Below are positions 1 to 11,379 of a DNA stretch of 64,000 nt, in pieces (position 1 is the first letter of the stretch; the number at the start of each line of letters is the position of its first letter). The notes beneath the pieces are model-generated. The model was not told where the DNA came from and did no database searches. It saw only the letters and a program-made list of their open reading frames with translations. A program made the translations under genes and the position numbers. The DNA comes from Ganoderma boninense (lineage: Eukaryota > Basidiomycota > Agaricomycetes > Polyporales > Polyporaceae). Location: positions 372,001 to 436,000 of the forward strand of contig CM035312.1 in assembly GCA_002900995.3 (NCBI GenBank), written 5' to 3'.

Positions 1-334
1 GCGACGATGTCTTGCATGCTGATGTCGCCGTAGTTGCTCACGGTGAGGTGAGTGACAAAAGTGAAATGGCGGTCGACAGGACGGGAGAAGGCCCATCTGG
101 TCATGGATGCGGATGGCTTGTGGCTGTCGTACCGTGGGTCCGAGGATATCACATTGGTTGCATCGTGTGCCGTTGGGGTTGAGCACGTTCCCTCAATCCT
201 GTTGAATTCCTGAGTCCAGACGATGTGTTTCTTGAGGTGAGAGTCATAGTAAAACAGAACGCGGGGAGGGTGTGGGGGCAAGCGCACAGTCCACATAGCC
301 GTAGGAGGAATGGGAATCGAAGCGTTGTAAGACA
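1..334 (-). CDS. Family A LRR-like protein, copy 1 (5' part only, cut by window edge)
   Basis: The start is at 334 and the reading frame runs off the left edge. The visible 111 residues match the N-terminus of copy 4 (19677-21156) almost residue for residue, including the segments VLFYYDSHLK, WTQEF, WAFSRP and HLTVSNYGD. Copy 1 has a second in-frame ATG where copies 2 to 5 start; the upstream ATG used here corresponds to ACG in copy 4, so the true start could be 14 residues further in. No catalytic motif and no F-box are seen. The leucine-rich part expected from the paralogues lies outside the window. It belongs to a five-member local family that shares its promoter module. Function is unknown; a leucine-rich, binding-type role is only inferred. 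Confidence 0.75.
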
Positions 335-460
335 TGGCACCTATATCACCGCTCCATGTTAGCAGAAAATCGACGCCACGGTCCGAGAGGAAGTGAAGAT
401 TTACCTGGAGATACCGGAAGCCAGGCTGAAGGCGATAATTGATCCAGTTCCCTTCCACCA

Positions 461-468
461 TATTTATA
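461..468 (-). promoter_or_regulatory. TATA box of family A copy 1
   Basis: TATAAATA on the minus strand, followed by TGGTGGA as in copies 3 and 4. It lies about 125 bp upstream of the start. Between the TATA box and the ATG is a probable 5' UTR intron that begins GTAAATCTTCAC and ends ATAG, conserved in the paralogues. Confidence 0.6.
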
Positions 469-1125
469 CCAGAATGTGGCCCTCACAGCGACAGAGAAGA
501 GGATATGGTAGGAGTGCACCGATCTGTGTCCGCGCCAGCCCACCGATGGAAGGGCGCAAACAGCTTCGCTATGGTCGTGGCACCTGCTAGATAAAGAAAG
601 TCACTGATACTCATAGAGGAAAGATATGGATCGCCTTGCCGCACGAAGAGCATGAATTCAGTATCCATGACTCACCGTGTGGCTTTCGTCGCCGTCTATA
701 AGCTATGCAATGGGCACTCTTGTTCTTGCCATGAGGTCGACGTATGGGAAGTGCCGTCCACATATCCACGTTGGGCTAGTATTGGGTGCTGTGCATATAA
801 CTCAGCACAGGCGGGTCAGCGCCCCAAGAGCCACGCGTTTGATGCATGGCACTAATCAATTGAATAATGGCGGCAGGGGTTCTCGGCCTGCGGGAGTCGA
901 GATGAGGCCCCTGCCAGCAGTGAGCGGCTTTCGAAATGAACCACCCTATACAATGAGCTCCATCGTCGAGGGTGAGTACGTACGACTGCATCATTTTTGA
1001 GAAATCACGTGTATAGAACTTGGAGCTCGAAGTCGCAGCGTTGATTGCAGAACAGAGAAGAACGGGCGTAGGCGGCGACACCACTGAGCGGAACCGCGAT
1101 GAGAGGCGAGCACTGCCGTATCTCG

Positions 1126-1169
1126 AAGGCTGTGTGGGCGTCTGCTATACTATAACGGGATGAACGCGT
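1126..1169 (-). repeat. Distal upstream block of family A, copy 1
   Basis: On the minus strand it reads CGCGTTCATCCCGTTATAGT followed by an AGACGCCCACACAGCC-type sequence. The same block recurs at 4115, 4451, 15855, 18727 and 24140, always about 0.8-0.95 kb upstream of a family A gene and in the same orientation relative to it. Confidence 0.55.
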
Positions 1170-1705
1170 CATCCTCGCCTCAGCCTGGCACTTAGTACAC
1201 CGCCAGACCTGCGCTAATGGTCAGCGTAAATCGTTCACTCGACTCGTTGACTGAACGCCATCATGACACTAGTCATTCCTTCACCACCTGGAGCTTGATC
1301 GTGGCTCTAGCGTGAATAACCATAAGTACCCCACCCTCCGAATCGTTGCCCAGAGCCTGCTACAGCTGCATGATGCAGGTAGCGACCAAGTTGCAAGTCC
1401 CGGCTTCGGGCCCTCAAGCCTTCAGGCCGAGCCGAGCCGGGCCTTCATACAGGAATGTGCATGGTTCGCTTGGCATGCACGCCTGTGGCACATCCGATGC
1501 GATCATATTCGAAGGGGGAGAGGTGCGTTGACTCCCATTCAAGCTTTTGGAAAACAGCTGAGTCCGCCTCCTGAAAATCGTATCGCAGAAACCATATGTT
1601 CCAGCATAACGCGCAATCAAGAGACTCAGATATCCATTGACTGTACATGTACACCACACATTCATTCGTGACGCGTGGCAACTACACGATATTCGAGGCC
1701 TGGAA

Positions 1706-3233
1706 TCACTGATAGAAAAGAGACCGCAGTCTAGAGGTAGCACTGTGCGCGATGCGCCCCGGCGCAGCGTACCGTCCAACCGCAACTGTGAAGCACAGCG
1801 CCGTCGCTAATATCCATCGCGTCACCGTCACGTAAAGACACAACAAACAACGCAGTACTCACAAGGCTCAGCCGCCACCCAACCGCGCACCGCCATCAAC
1901 TGCCGCATCATCGGCATACGGGTCTCCCAGAACCCCCGGTCCAAGAACTCCGTCCAAGGGGCCAGAGGGGGACTCGGACCCGCATTCAAGTTCAAGTTGC
2001 GCGAGTCCGCGTCGGACGCCGACTCGTCGTAATTGTAGAAGCGCACCTTCAAGGGCGAACCGTGTCTAACGCACACACGGCTCAGCAGTGCGTCGAGGGT
2101 CGCCCACGGGACCGCCTCCGGGGACATGCCCTCCCCTACGTCGAACACAAACGCGAGGTGGTCGAGGCGCGCCGCGGGGAGCGACTCCAGGACGTGGCGG
2201 AAGAGCGCCGTCGCGTCGTCGTAGACACCGACAAACCCTGGCTGGCCGTGTGCGTACAGCCCGAATTCGAGCGTCCTGAGCTTCGGGCACTGGGCGACGG
2301 CTTCGGCGACTGCAGGTAACACATCAGTATCGAGACACTCTTCATATGCGCACCTCGGACGGTATGAGAACTACTGCACGGCCGTACAGCGGGACTCAGG
2401 GAGGGGAGAGTGTACTCACAGTCACGGCAGAGGGCAGGCCAGTCACGCACGCCATACCGGCTCGCAGTAAGGTTCGGGCGGAACGCGAGGTGCTGGAGCG
2501 TGGGTGCGACCACGCGCACGATCGCGGCGATCCAGTGGAAGTGCGCCCACGTCGAGAAGCACCGGCTCAGATGGAGCGAGACGAGCTCGCGCACGGGGTA
2601 TCCCTTGCAGCAGAACTCCAGGAGAGCGTGCGCGAAGAACCCCTCCGCCTCGAGGTGCAGGACCGTCGGGAGGCGCAGGTTGTGGAAGTTGGGCTGGTAG
2701 AACCGGTTTGAACCTTCAGACCGCAGACTCGCGACGAGACGCAGGCGCTCGATGCGCTCGAAGAGCGCGAGGAAGCGGAAGAGCAGCTCGTAGTGGGCGT
2801 CGGAGAGGCCCTGCGTGATATTACACGCCTCGATGGCGAGCCGCTTGAGCGATCGGACCATGTGCGCTGGGCGGACTAAGGGCCGGGCCACTGTGGTGCT
2901 GTCGAGGATGTTCATTCGGCAGAGCTCGAGCTCCTCGAGCTGCGGCATGGAATTCAGCATCTTCAGGATGTCTTGCATGCTGACGTCGCCATAGTTGCTC
3001 ACGGTGAGGTGTGTGACAAGAATGAAGAAGCTATGCAAAGGAGGGGAAAATACCAATGCAGCCGCGGATGGCGTACCGTGGCACTGCGGGTCCGAGGGCT
3101 TGTGTTCCATTGGCGTCGACCAACGCCTTTCACCATTGTCGAATATCTGAGTCCAGACACTCTGTCTGCTGCGCTCCGAGTCATAGTGGAGTAGGAGGCG
3201 GCGAGGGTGTGTAGCCAAGGGAAGAGTCGACAT
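1706..3233 (-). CDS. Family A LRR-like protein, copy 2
   Basis: Three exons (3233-2420, 2309-1863, 1785-1706) join in phase to a 446-residue protein. The start MSTLPLATHP aligns with the paralogue starts. Recognisable family segments are HLTVSNYGD, LEELELCRMNILD, EACNITQGLSDAHY, FERIERLRLVAS, LQHLAFRPNL and AVAQCPKLRTLEFGLY, spaced like irregular leucine-rich repeats. The C-terminal exon ends in the conserved SRLRSLF motif. Both introns are phase 1 and sit at the same positions in all complete copies, which supports the model. No F-box, signal peptide or membrane segment is seen. Fungal LRR/F-box-like families of this kind are usually called hypothetical proteins; a protein-binding role is only inferred. 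Confidence 0.82.
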
Positions 3234-3398
3234 AGCCGCTGTAGGGATGGGAGTCGAAGTGTTGAGAGAGATAATACCTAAATCATCACTCTATATTAGT
3301 AAAAAAAACAAGAGCCGAGAGAAAGTAGAGATGTACCTAATGATGCCAGAAGCTAGACTGAAGGTGACGATGATGGTCGACCCCGTTCCCCTCCGCCA

Positions 3399-3407
3399 CA
3401 TTTATAC
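3399..3407 (-). promoter_or_regulatory. TATA box of family A copy 2
   Basis: TATAAATGT on the minus strand, about 165 bp upstream of the ATG and embedded in the same conserved context as copies 1, 3 and 4 (GGCGGAGGGGAACGGG follows). Confidence 0.55.
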
Positions 3408-4114
3408 CGCCAAGCTCGCCCCTCACAGCGACGGAGAAGAGTATATGGAAAGAATACGCATATTCATGGCTTGGAAGAACATTCCCCGATGCATGCCAGC
3501 GGACGCAAACAGCCTCGCTTGCCATGGACCTATGGTCGTGGCACCTACTGGATAGGGAGAGGCACTAATACCCCAGAGAAACGGCATGAATCGCCTTGCC
3601 GCACGGCGACGCACGAATTCAGCAGTGATGACTCACCGTGTAGCTTTCGTAGACATGGGTGGGCTGTGCTGTGGCGAGGGTTGTTCTCGCCATGAGGTTG
3701 ACGCCGCATGAGAAGCACCGTCCAAATATCCGCCTTGGGCTAGCATCGCATGATGAGGACAAAACTGAGCACAGGTGATTCAGTGCCCCCGCAAGCCATG
3801 CGCTTGATGCATGGCACCAGCGGTGGTATGTTTACGTGGCCTGCGGGAGTCAAGGTGCCAGGCTGATGGGCGGTGTTCGGAACGAGCTACATATGTAACT
3901 GAACATCAGCTTGAAATTGAGCTCCAACGTCGGCGGAGGGGGTACCCACGGCTCGGAATGCGTCACCGTTGAGTAATTGAGTGATCAAGGGCGTTATAAG
4001 TGTTTGAACTTGGAGCTCGAGGCTTAAGCCGAAGTGATAGTTGAAGAACGGAGAAGAATAGGCGTAAGTGCCAGTGGGAAAACCGCTGACGACGGGCGCT
4101 GCCGCGTATTTCAG

Positions 4115-4155
4115 AGGCTGTGTGAGCGTCTGACATACCATAACAGGGTGAACGC
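4115..4155 (-). repeat. Distal upstream block of family A, copy 2
   Basis: On the plus strand: AGGCTGTGTGAGCGTCTGAC followed by ATACCATAACAGGGTGAACG. Same block as at 1126, 4451, 15855, 18727 and 24140. Confidence 0.55.
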
Positions 4156-4450
4156 GGCATCGTCCGCATCGGAGGTTTTCTACTGCTGCCTCCGCGCCAA
4201 TCATGCCATTGTAATCTCGTAGCACTCAAAAACGAATATACGTACTTACGTCCCTCCAAACTGTTGTGTAGACCCTGCCACAGTGCAGCGTCGTGCGCCT
4301 CTCGGAGCCTGAGGTACTTACTTGTTGGTAAATGGGTACGCGCCATTGTCGAGCAATAAGTTTCGCAATAGAACCTGAAATCACAGTGTCGAGCGGAGAA
4401 TAGAGAAGCAGGCGTAGGTGGAAGACCGAGGTGAAGTTGGAATCGTGGCG

Positions 4451-4493
4451 AGAGGCTGTGTTGGGCGTCTGACATACCATAACGGGACGCGTC
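4451..4493 (-). repeat. Extra (orphan) distal upstream block of family A
   Basis: AGAGGCTGTGTTGGGCGTCT then GACATACCATAACGGGACGC. It is only about 300 bp beyond the block at 4115 and no additional family A gene is associated with it, so it is probably a leftover of tandem duplication. Confidence 0.5.
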
Positions 4494-5454
4494 GTCCTCT
4501 ACCGCCGACGCCGAACCTTGGCCCCAACGGCGATGATCCGTGATCCGCAGTTCTAAGTAACTCCAATGGACCCCAGGTCAGCTCGCCCCCTCCCCGAGCC
4601 TGATCGCGACTTGAGCTATATATCGGATAATAAGTACGTCGCCATCCAACCTGAAATCGTTGTAGACACCTGGACCTGACGTTTCTCCGTACAGGCAACG
4701 CTGTGGTTTGGATACACCGTAACGCGTCGCGGTCTGGAGTTGTCAGTTGCCAACCTACTGTCTAACTATGCTCAGCAGGGTCCCGAGGCTGACGGCGTTG
4801 GATGTGACGCGAACGGGGAGACCGCCAAGAAAACAGAGCTGTTCTATGTTCAATCCAGATGTGTGGACAGCAAGCAGTGGACAGCCAGCCCCAAGTGGTC
4901 GCCACCTACAATTCGCCGAAACGACAAAGACCAGCTGGTGTCTCTGTCGACCCGGGTGTGTAGCCAGGCATCCCAGATCTTCCGATTTACTGCGGGTAGC
5001 GTCGGGATCGTGCCAGTTACACAACTATTAAACCTCAAGTGACAATCCGACTCCTGTCTAAGGTGATCCATTTGTCGCGTTCGTGATGTCCTTGCAGTCG
5101 CCGCTAGTGACTGCACTCATGATTTGCAAATATTTGACTGCGCGGACTCGATGTTCAGATCACCTTGATTTCATGTATCGCTGCACTGCCACTGCTACGC
5201 CGGTGTGTGAGCCGTGCCGATTGCACGGATATGCAAGGCAGAAGCAACGCACCCGACCGTCCGATGCACCAGTGGGGCCCGATCTGCACGGTTATTGGAT
5301 TGGTCTGACAGGTGGGACAAGCGACGTTGTCATGTGCTGGTAGGCCGTCGTCCTACATATACATAGGCCGACCGTCAGGTTACCATTACCTCGAAAGCGA
5401 GCTCCCAAACTCACCGTTCTCCCAACCTCTGCAAATAAGTGGTCCGAACCCGAC

Positions 5455-6621
5455 ATGATCACCGACAAGTCCACCGGGTACGAGCACGAGCGCGACTTCG
5501 CTCCTCCCCCCGAGCCGCCTCCCAGTTACGACAGCGCCGCGTACCAGCCTTCTTATCCAGTCCCTCAAGAGCCTATCCCCCACCCCAACCAGCAGTCTTC
5601 GACCCCGTATCCTGCTCCGCGCGGGCCCCCATACCCCACCCAACCAGCCGCATCGTCCTCTGCCTCAAAAACGACACCTCCGCCAACACGAACCTTCGCA
5701 CCATTTGAGATGATCACCGTCCCGACGCTCCGGTACCGGCTCGCCGACGGGTTCTCGCCGGACCTCCCGCCCTCGCACGAGCAGCCGCACCCGTTCGCCT
5801 CGCACGACGTGACGCAGGAGGACTGGCTCGCGTTCCTCGGGGACCTCCGCCGCGTCACGCAGAACACGTCCGAGGAGCGCCTGCGCGAGACGTTCGGCGC
5901 CGAGCCGTCGTCGTTCGTCTCCGGGTTTGGGACGGGTGGGGGACGCAGAGGCGGTCTTGCGCGTGGTGAGTGTCACTGTCATGCGCGGGCGGCTGAATCG
6001 TCGCGGGGTGTGCAATGCTGACAGACGACTTGGATTCGTGAATCGTGTGTTGCAACTTGCAGGTCTCATCGGGGCACTCGCGGAGGGCGTGTCCAAGTCC
6101 ATGAGCGGAGGCTCAGGCTCCTCCAAAGCAGCGCAAGAACCTATCTCCCTGCTCATCGCGGAGTGGAACCGGGTATGTCTGCCTCTCACTTTGTTTTCTC
6201 CCTCTGGGCCCCGCATCCTGACCGCCGTGTCTGACCGCCGTGTCTGATCCCACATACTTAGAACTTCTGGACCCGCCGCAACATCGAAGTCGCGCTAAAG
6301 CTCGACGACACCCCCTCCGACCCATACGCCTCGCAACTTCAAGGGCGCGGCCTCCGCCTCCGCACGTCCCGCTCACCACGCCGGGACCGTCGCGACGACC
6401 GTGACGAGCGCCGTGCACAGAAGCGGGCAGAGCGTAGCGCGTTCAAGACGGAGCTCATCGCGGACGTGCATCATATGCTCGGCGCGAAGGACTCGTCGGC
6501 TGCATACCGCGCCGCCGCGGACGAGGAGCGGTATTGGGACCAGCCAAGGTGGTGTCTGGTGTTACGGCACACGGGACCAAGCTATGCAGGAGGGGGTGGT
6601 GGGTGGGCGACGAGGCCGTGA
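5455..6621 (+). CDS. Proline-rich basidiomycete hypothetical protein, copy 1
   Basis: Three exons (5455-5965, 6063-6172, 6262-6621) give 326 residues. The first 80 residues are rich in P, Y and S (PPPEPPPSYD, PYPAPRGPPYP), typical of disordered or adaptor-like segments. A conserved core follows: FAPFEMITVP, then HPFASHDVTQEDWLAFLGDL, a short segment rich in G and S, and EWNRNFWTRRNIEVAL across the second intron. The tail is very basic (RRDRRDDRDERRAQKRAERS). From memory, proteins with the HPF-(A/V)-(S/T)-HDV-x-x-(E/D)-DW core are widespread in Agaricomycetes and have no assigned function. A second copy lies at 31667-32574 on the other strand. It is short and soluble by composition, with no signal peptide. 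Confidence 0.72.
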
Positions 6622-8575
6622 AGATATTCGATTTGATTAGGACGTTGTATATACTATGGGGATGTGCTCGGATTGAAAGCTAAATGCAGTTGCTTCGTTC
6701 TTCCGCTCTCCGCGAAATTGTCTGGACTTGGGCGATTCAGCACCACGAATGGATAACACGAAAGGGTATTCATTGACAGCCAACATATAACTTGTACGAT
6801 ATACAGGATGGGGACTGAGATATACCTGAGTAACAGGAGGGTCAGTGAAACTGCCAACGCGCTGGTATGGAAGAGCAAGATCAGAAAAGCCGATGTTTTC
6901 ATATTTCCTCCCGCAGGGATCCCGTCTCAGCCCAGCCGACAGTCACCAAGACGGTGGCTGTCGACACGACCCTCAGCTCGCAAACGAACCGAAGGTGGGA
7001 GAGCCAGGATGTACGAGGGGACGTTCAACGAATGGATGAACTTGTTGTCGTCCCGGACAGAACCCAACCCGTGTGCTACTCACCTACACCTACACGGACC
7101 CAAAAGCTTCGACCACCAGAGACGCGAGTACAATCTGGGAGGTGGGAGGTCAGCAATACGTAGGGTAGGGACGAGGTACGAGAAGAATCAGAATTGAGAG
7201 TTTTGGTATGAAGTTGTCCACTAGGAGGTTGCCCTCTCTTTCGGAAGCAGAACTGAATGAAAGGCTCATCATACAGGGCAATGCCGTAGCACACCCTGAA
7301 TCAAAAAGGACGCAAAAACTCACCGAAATGTTCATGGAGCAGGACGGAGGGAGAGGACCGTCATCAAGGACGAACGATGGGGAGAGAATTTATTTCCAGC
7401 GCTTCTCGAGCAGGCATGAACTGTACAGCTATCAAACTCCGCTAAACTCAGCCGTACGACGTATGGGGTGGAGTCTGAATAAACCTTTTCCTCCCGCTGC
7501 TTTTAGTTCCTTCGACCTCGTCTCTCTCTCTCTCGGTCCTCCGTCCTTCGACGGCGAGCGAGGACTCTGTCGTCGACTCGTTGCGTCTCGCGGTATGTCT
7601 GTTTGGTGAGTCTGCAATTCTCTCTCTTTGCGATGAAGATAGTTTATCCATAAACAACCGAGTTGGCGAACTCAACATGAGCCGTACTCAGCCTAACATG
7701 CATCACCAACGGAGCTTTCCAACTTACCTTGTCCTTCGTGCGATGAACGTCGATACTGACTACTTCGCCTCCCCCCTCAGATCGTCACAAGGTCTTATCT
7801 GCTGCCTCGGGAAATGGCCTGTTCATTGTGGTGACACGACTCGTGCCGTAGTCCCATCCTCAGGTACTCTCCCGGATGTAAGTTGGTTGTTCACTGTCAG
7901 GGGTATCTATCAGATACGAGAATGTCAGGAAAGGTGAGCCTTCTCAACTTGTCGCTCAAGCCTCTTTTCTTGCTGCAATATTCGTCCTTGATGATTTCAT
8001 AAAAATTTTGACAAGCATATGTCCGAACTGTACATGTAGGACAACGTATGTGCTCTGAGACTTCCTCCTTCGCTCTCTTTCTGTCTCTCGAAGGCCGTCT
8101 TGCTGATCTCGTCCTCATAGGTCAGTACTGTATTTCTACTTAGTCATCTGTGTTAGTGGGGGAAGTGGGGTCGTGTTGGGGTCGTGTACGATTAAACATG
8201 TAAATACGAATTGTCTCTCGATCCCATGATCCTGCTTTCCCCCGATCATGAATAGGCAGCCTGCATCCGCTGCAACCGGCCGCCTGTTGCCAGTGCGAGC
8301 GTTGATTTTAGATTGCAACCGGTCCTCCGGCATTTGGAAACATCCGTCCAGACCGCTCGGCGCGGTAGAAGATAGAATAGGCGCCCATCTGCAGTCCCTC
8401 CCCCACTCCAACATGTCTATCATCTTCTCTTCCTCTCCCCCCCGTCTTCCCCGCTCCCCACTCCCACCAAAAACATCTCCCCTCTCCTAGACCCCCGTTC
8501 ATGCCCAACCCTCTACATCTCTAGACCCGACTCAGGACTCTTGCCAGCGGCGGCGGCTGCATTTACGCCTTCATC
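6622..8575. other. Long intergenic stretch without a supported gene
   Basis: The only coding-like signal is a minus-strand open frame (6654-6902) with two hydrophobic stretches (listed separately). The rest, including the pyrimidine-rich tract before 8575 that probably holds the promoter and 5' UTR of the LCB3-type gene, shows no supported gene. Confidence 0.4.
6654..6902 (-). other. Possible membrane-protein fragment
   Basis: An 82-codon frame starting at ATG 6902 encodes two strongly hydrophobic segments (FLILLFHTSALAVSLTLLLL and a YISVPILYIVQVICWL-type stretch) and then a polar tail. It resembles the last helices of a small multi-pass fungal membrane protein. I could not assemble convincing upstream exons, so it may be a gene remnant or chance. 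No function is claimed. Confidence 0.2.
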
Positions 8576-11379
8576 ATGACTAACGACCCCTCTCCCACTG
8601 CGGTTGCCCCCCGGCCCCAAAATGCCGCCAAATTCTCCCTCTCGCGGTACCTCGATGCACCCGACAGCGGCGCGCACTCGCGCGAGGCCTCCGACACGTC
8701 TACCTTCGTCGACACCGCGCCGTCCTCGCGCTCGTCCACCCCCGACTCGACCCTCACCCTGACGGGGAACTATGTATACAAGCACTGGAACGAGAAGATA
8801 GGGGACGGCAAGCCTGCGACGGCGCCCGAGGAGGACATCCTACTGGTGGTGGGTGCGGCGGGGAGGCTGCCCGAGGAGGTGTACGAGCGGACGTTGAGCT
8901 GGTGGAGGGCGGGCATCCGCCGCGCGATCTTGCGCAACGTCGAGTGGGAGTCGAGGGCGTTGGCTACGATGCAGGTGAGTGTCCATTCCGCGGCCGTGGA
9001 TCAGGGCATGGTGTGAGGGCATGGTGTGAAGAGACGGGTGCGGCTCCCGCCTCTCGTAACTTCAACGTCATGGGGATTATCGGAGGCGAGAAGAATAAGC
9101 TTTTTGCCGTCCGTCCTTGTGACGTCTGGGCGTAATGCGGCTTGAAGAGGTTCAGTCGACTGCATCGTTGGTGGTGGTCAGAATGGTGTTGGCGTCCCAG
9201 TCTCGCCCTGTCGATCTGAGCTATCCGTTCACATTGGCGCAGTGAATTGAGGGCGGCTGGAGTTGTGCAGTGTCGTTTCTCGTGCGAAGCAACGTGAGAT
9301 GGGGCGCATATATCCGCTATCCGTTGTGGCCATGAAGTTGCGCGCAAATTCTGACGGACATTGATATTTGCAGTCATACGTGCGGCACCCAATACTGGAC
9401 GCATACTTCGTCTATACGTCGTCCCTCGGAACGCATACGTTCTTCATGATCATGCTGCCGCTCTTCTATTTCTTCGGCGCACCCCAGTTCGGACGAGGGT
9501 ACGTCGCCGAACGCATAATTAATTCATCGCAGACTCCCTTCTAACCTTCACAATAGCCTTCTTCTCATGCTTTCTACTGGTGTGTACGTCGCGTCCTTTA
9601 TCAAGGATCTGTGCTGCGTTCCGAGACCTTTTGCGCCTCCCGTTACTCGCCTCAGTGAGCTTGATTTCACGACGTCTTCAGTCTGTCTTATTGTTAAATC
9701 TCTGCATAGCGATCGGTAATCACCACCTCGAGTATGGCTTCCCATCCACGCACTCGACGAACAGCGTCTCGATCGCACTGTTCCTGTATACCCTCCTGCA
9801 GCGCGCATATATCCCGGCCTCCACCGTTGCGAAGTCCACCATCGACGCTGTCGTGTCATCAGCGAACGGCACTGCCCATGGAGTCCTCTCCTCGGCGGAA
9901 GCCGTTGAACATGTGGAAGGCCTCATTTCCGAGAAGACGTACCACTTGGGCATCGTGCTCCTACTCTTCTACGTGTTCTCAATCGTGTATGGCCGGCTGT
10001 ACACCGCCATGCACTCCTTCACGGACTGCATCGCCGGTGTCGCTCTCGGTGCTGGAATCTGGAGTCTACACATCCTCTGCGGCGAATACGTGGACAACTG
10101 GGTGCATAGTAATGGATTCATCGGTACGCTGCAACTCTACCACCGGTGACTGGTGCTCACCGTATCTGCTAGTACCTGCCATCATCATTCCTCTATGCCT
10201 GTACCTTGTCCACAGGCACCCGCAACCTGTCGACGACTGCCCGTGCTTTGAGGACGCAATCGCGTTTGTGTCCGTCGTCATGGGCGAGTTCGTCGCGCGC
10301 TGGTACATGGTGCACAACGGCTTCGATGAGAGTTTCTTCGCTCGCCCCATGCCTGGTGCCTCGTGGGCAACCTGGTCCGACGTCGTGACCTGGTGGTCGA
10401 CCGCCGCGATCAAGATGGTCATCGGTACGCCGCTCCTTGCCTGCACTTAACATGATCTGAACATGGGCTCGTGCTTGCTAGGCGTCCTGACGATCTTCGT
10501 GTGGCGCATCGTCGCCAAGTCCTTCTGCCACTTCGTCCTGCCCCCCACGTTCCGCTTCCTCTCGCACCTCTTCACGCTCCCGCACCGCCGCTTCTACACG
10601 CCCGCCACGGACTACACGTCCGTCCCGCCGGAGAAGGGTCTGCGCCCGATCCCGTCGGTCATCGACCTCCCGCGGATGGTCGAGTACGAGGTCGACGGCG
10701 GGATGGCGGCGTCGAGCAGCGCGCGGCGCGGGGGCCCGCAGGCGCAGATCAAGAACCGCAAGTTTGGGCGGCAGGAGATGGACGAGAAGGTGGTGGCGCT
10801 GAACGAGAAGGGCGCGGGCGTCGGCGCGAAGGGCCGTCACGGGATGGAGATGGAGGCGGAGGAGCCGCACGGGAAGGACGTGAAGCATTATGATGCCGAT
10901 GGTGAGTACTTGCTCCAGTGTCCTGATCGTTCGACGAAGATTTGTGGTTGGTGTGGTGCGAGTCTGGCGGGACCCGCCTTTTAGGCTGGATTGGAGGATG
11001 AGATCTTCGGGAGACCTCGGACCTCAATGCTCGGATGTCAGTTGAGAGCAACGCGGCGCGCGCGTGGCATCATGCGTCCTGGATGCTGTCGCACTGGCCA
11101 GTGGATCCTCTGCTCGCTCGGTGTCGTCGTGGGTTCCCCGTGCGTGTTGAGCGGAATTCTTGCATTCGCTGTATCCTATCCGCCGCACGCTACAGCCTAT
11201 CGCACGCATTGTTTCGCGATCGGCTGCCTCCGTTGGAAACAAACATTTGCTGACCGTCACGTTGCGCCCGCCACGCAGTGCTCACGAAGGTGTTCGTCTA
11301 TTGCGGGATCGGGGTCATGTCCGCGGGCGTGATTCCAGTGATGTTCGAGATCCTCGGCTGGGGCGTCAAGACCAGCTGA
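8576..11379 (+). CDS. LCB3: Sphingoid long-chain base phosphate phosphatase (LCB3/YSR3 type, PAP2 family)
   Basis: Seven exons (8576-8974, 9374-9498, 9557-9654, 9710-10123, 10173-10424, 10482-10901, 11279-11379) join in phase to 602 residues. All three PAP2 phosphatase motifs are present: K191-x6-R198-P199 (KDLCCVPRP), P219-S-T-H222-S (PSTHS), and R-x5-H-x3-D in GRLYTAMHSFTD. Several hydrophobic segments follow each motif, as expected for an ER multi-pass enzyme. The EYGFPSTHSTNSVS context is characteristic of the dihydrosphingosine-1-phosphate phosphatase branch. The known reaction is dephosphorylation of (dihydro)sphingosine-1-phosphate in the ER, which recycles sphingoid bases for ceramide synthesis. 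The N-terminal 60 residues are S/T/P-rich and polar. The final exon encodes one more hydrophobic helix. The assignment to the branch is firm; the yeast paralogue (LCB3 or YSR3) cannot be distinguished. Confidence 0.93.

Larger units (their letters stand above)
3234..5454. other. Gene-free stretch: upstream module of family A copy 2 plus an extra, decayed module
   Basis: About 3.3-4.2 kb is the duplicated upstream region of copy 2: TATA box, a GTGAGTCATC-type donor-like block near 3640, and the distal block at 4115. A second distal block at 4451 has no gene attached and looks like the remnant of a further duplication. From 4.5 to 5.45 kb no coding signal, RNA gene or repeat could be supported; short open frames there look random. 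Confidence 0.5.
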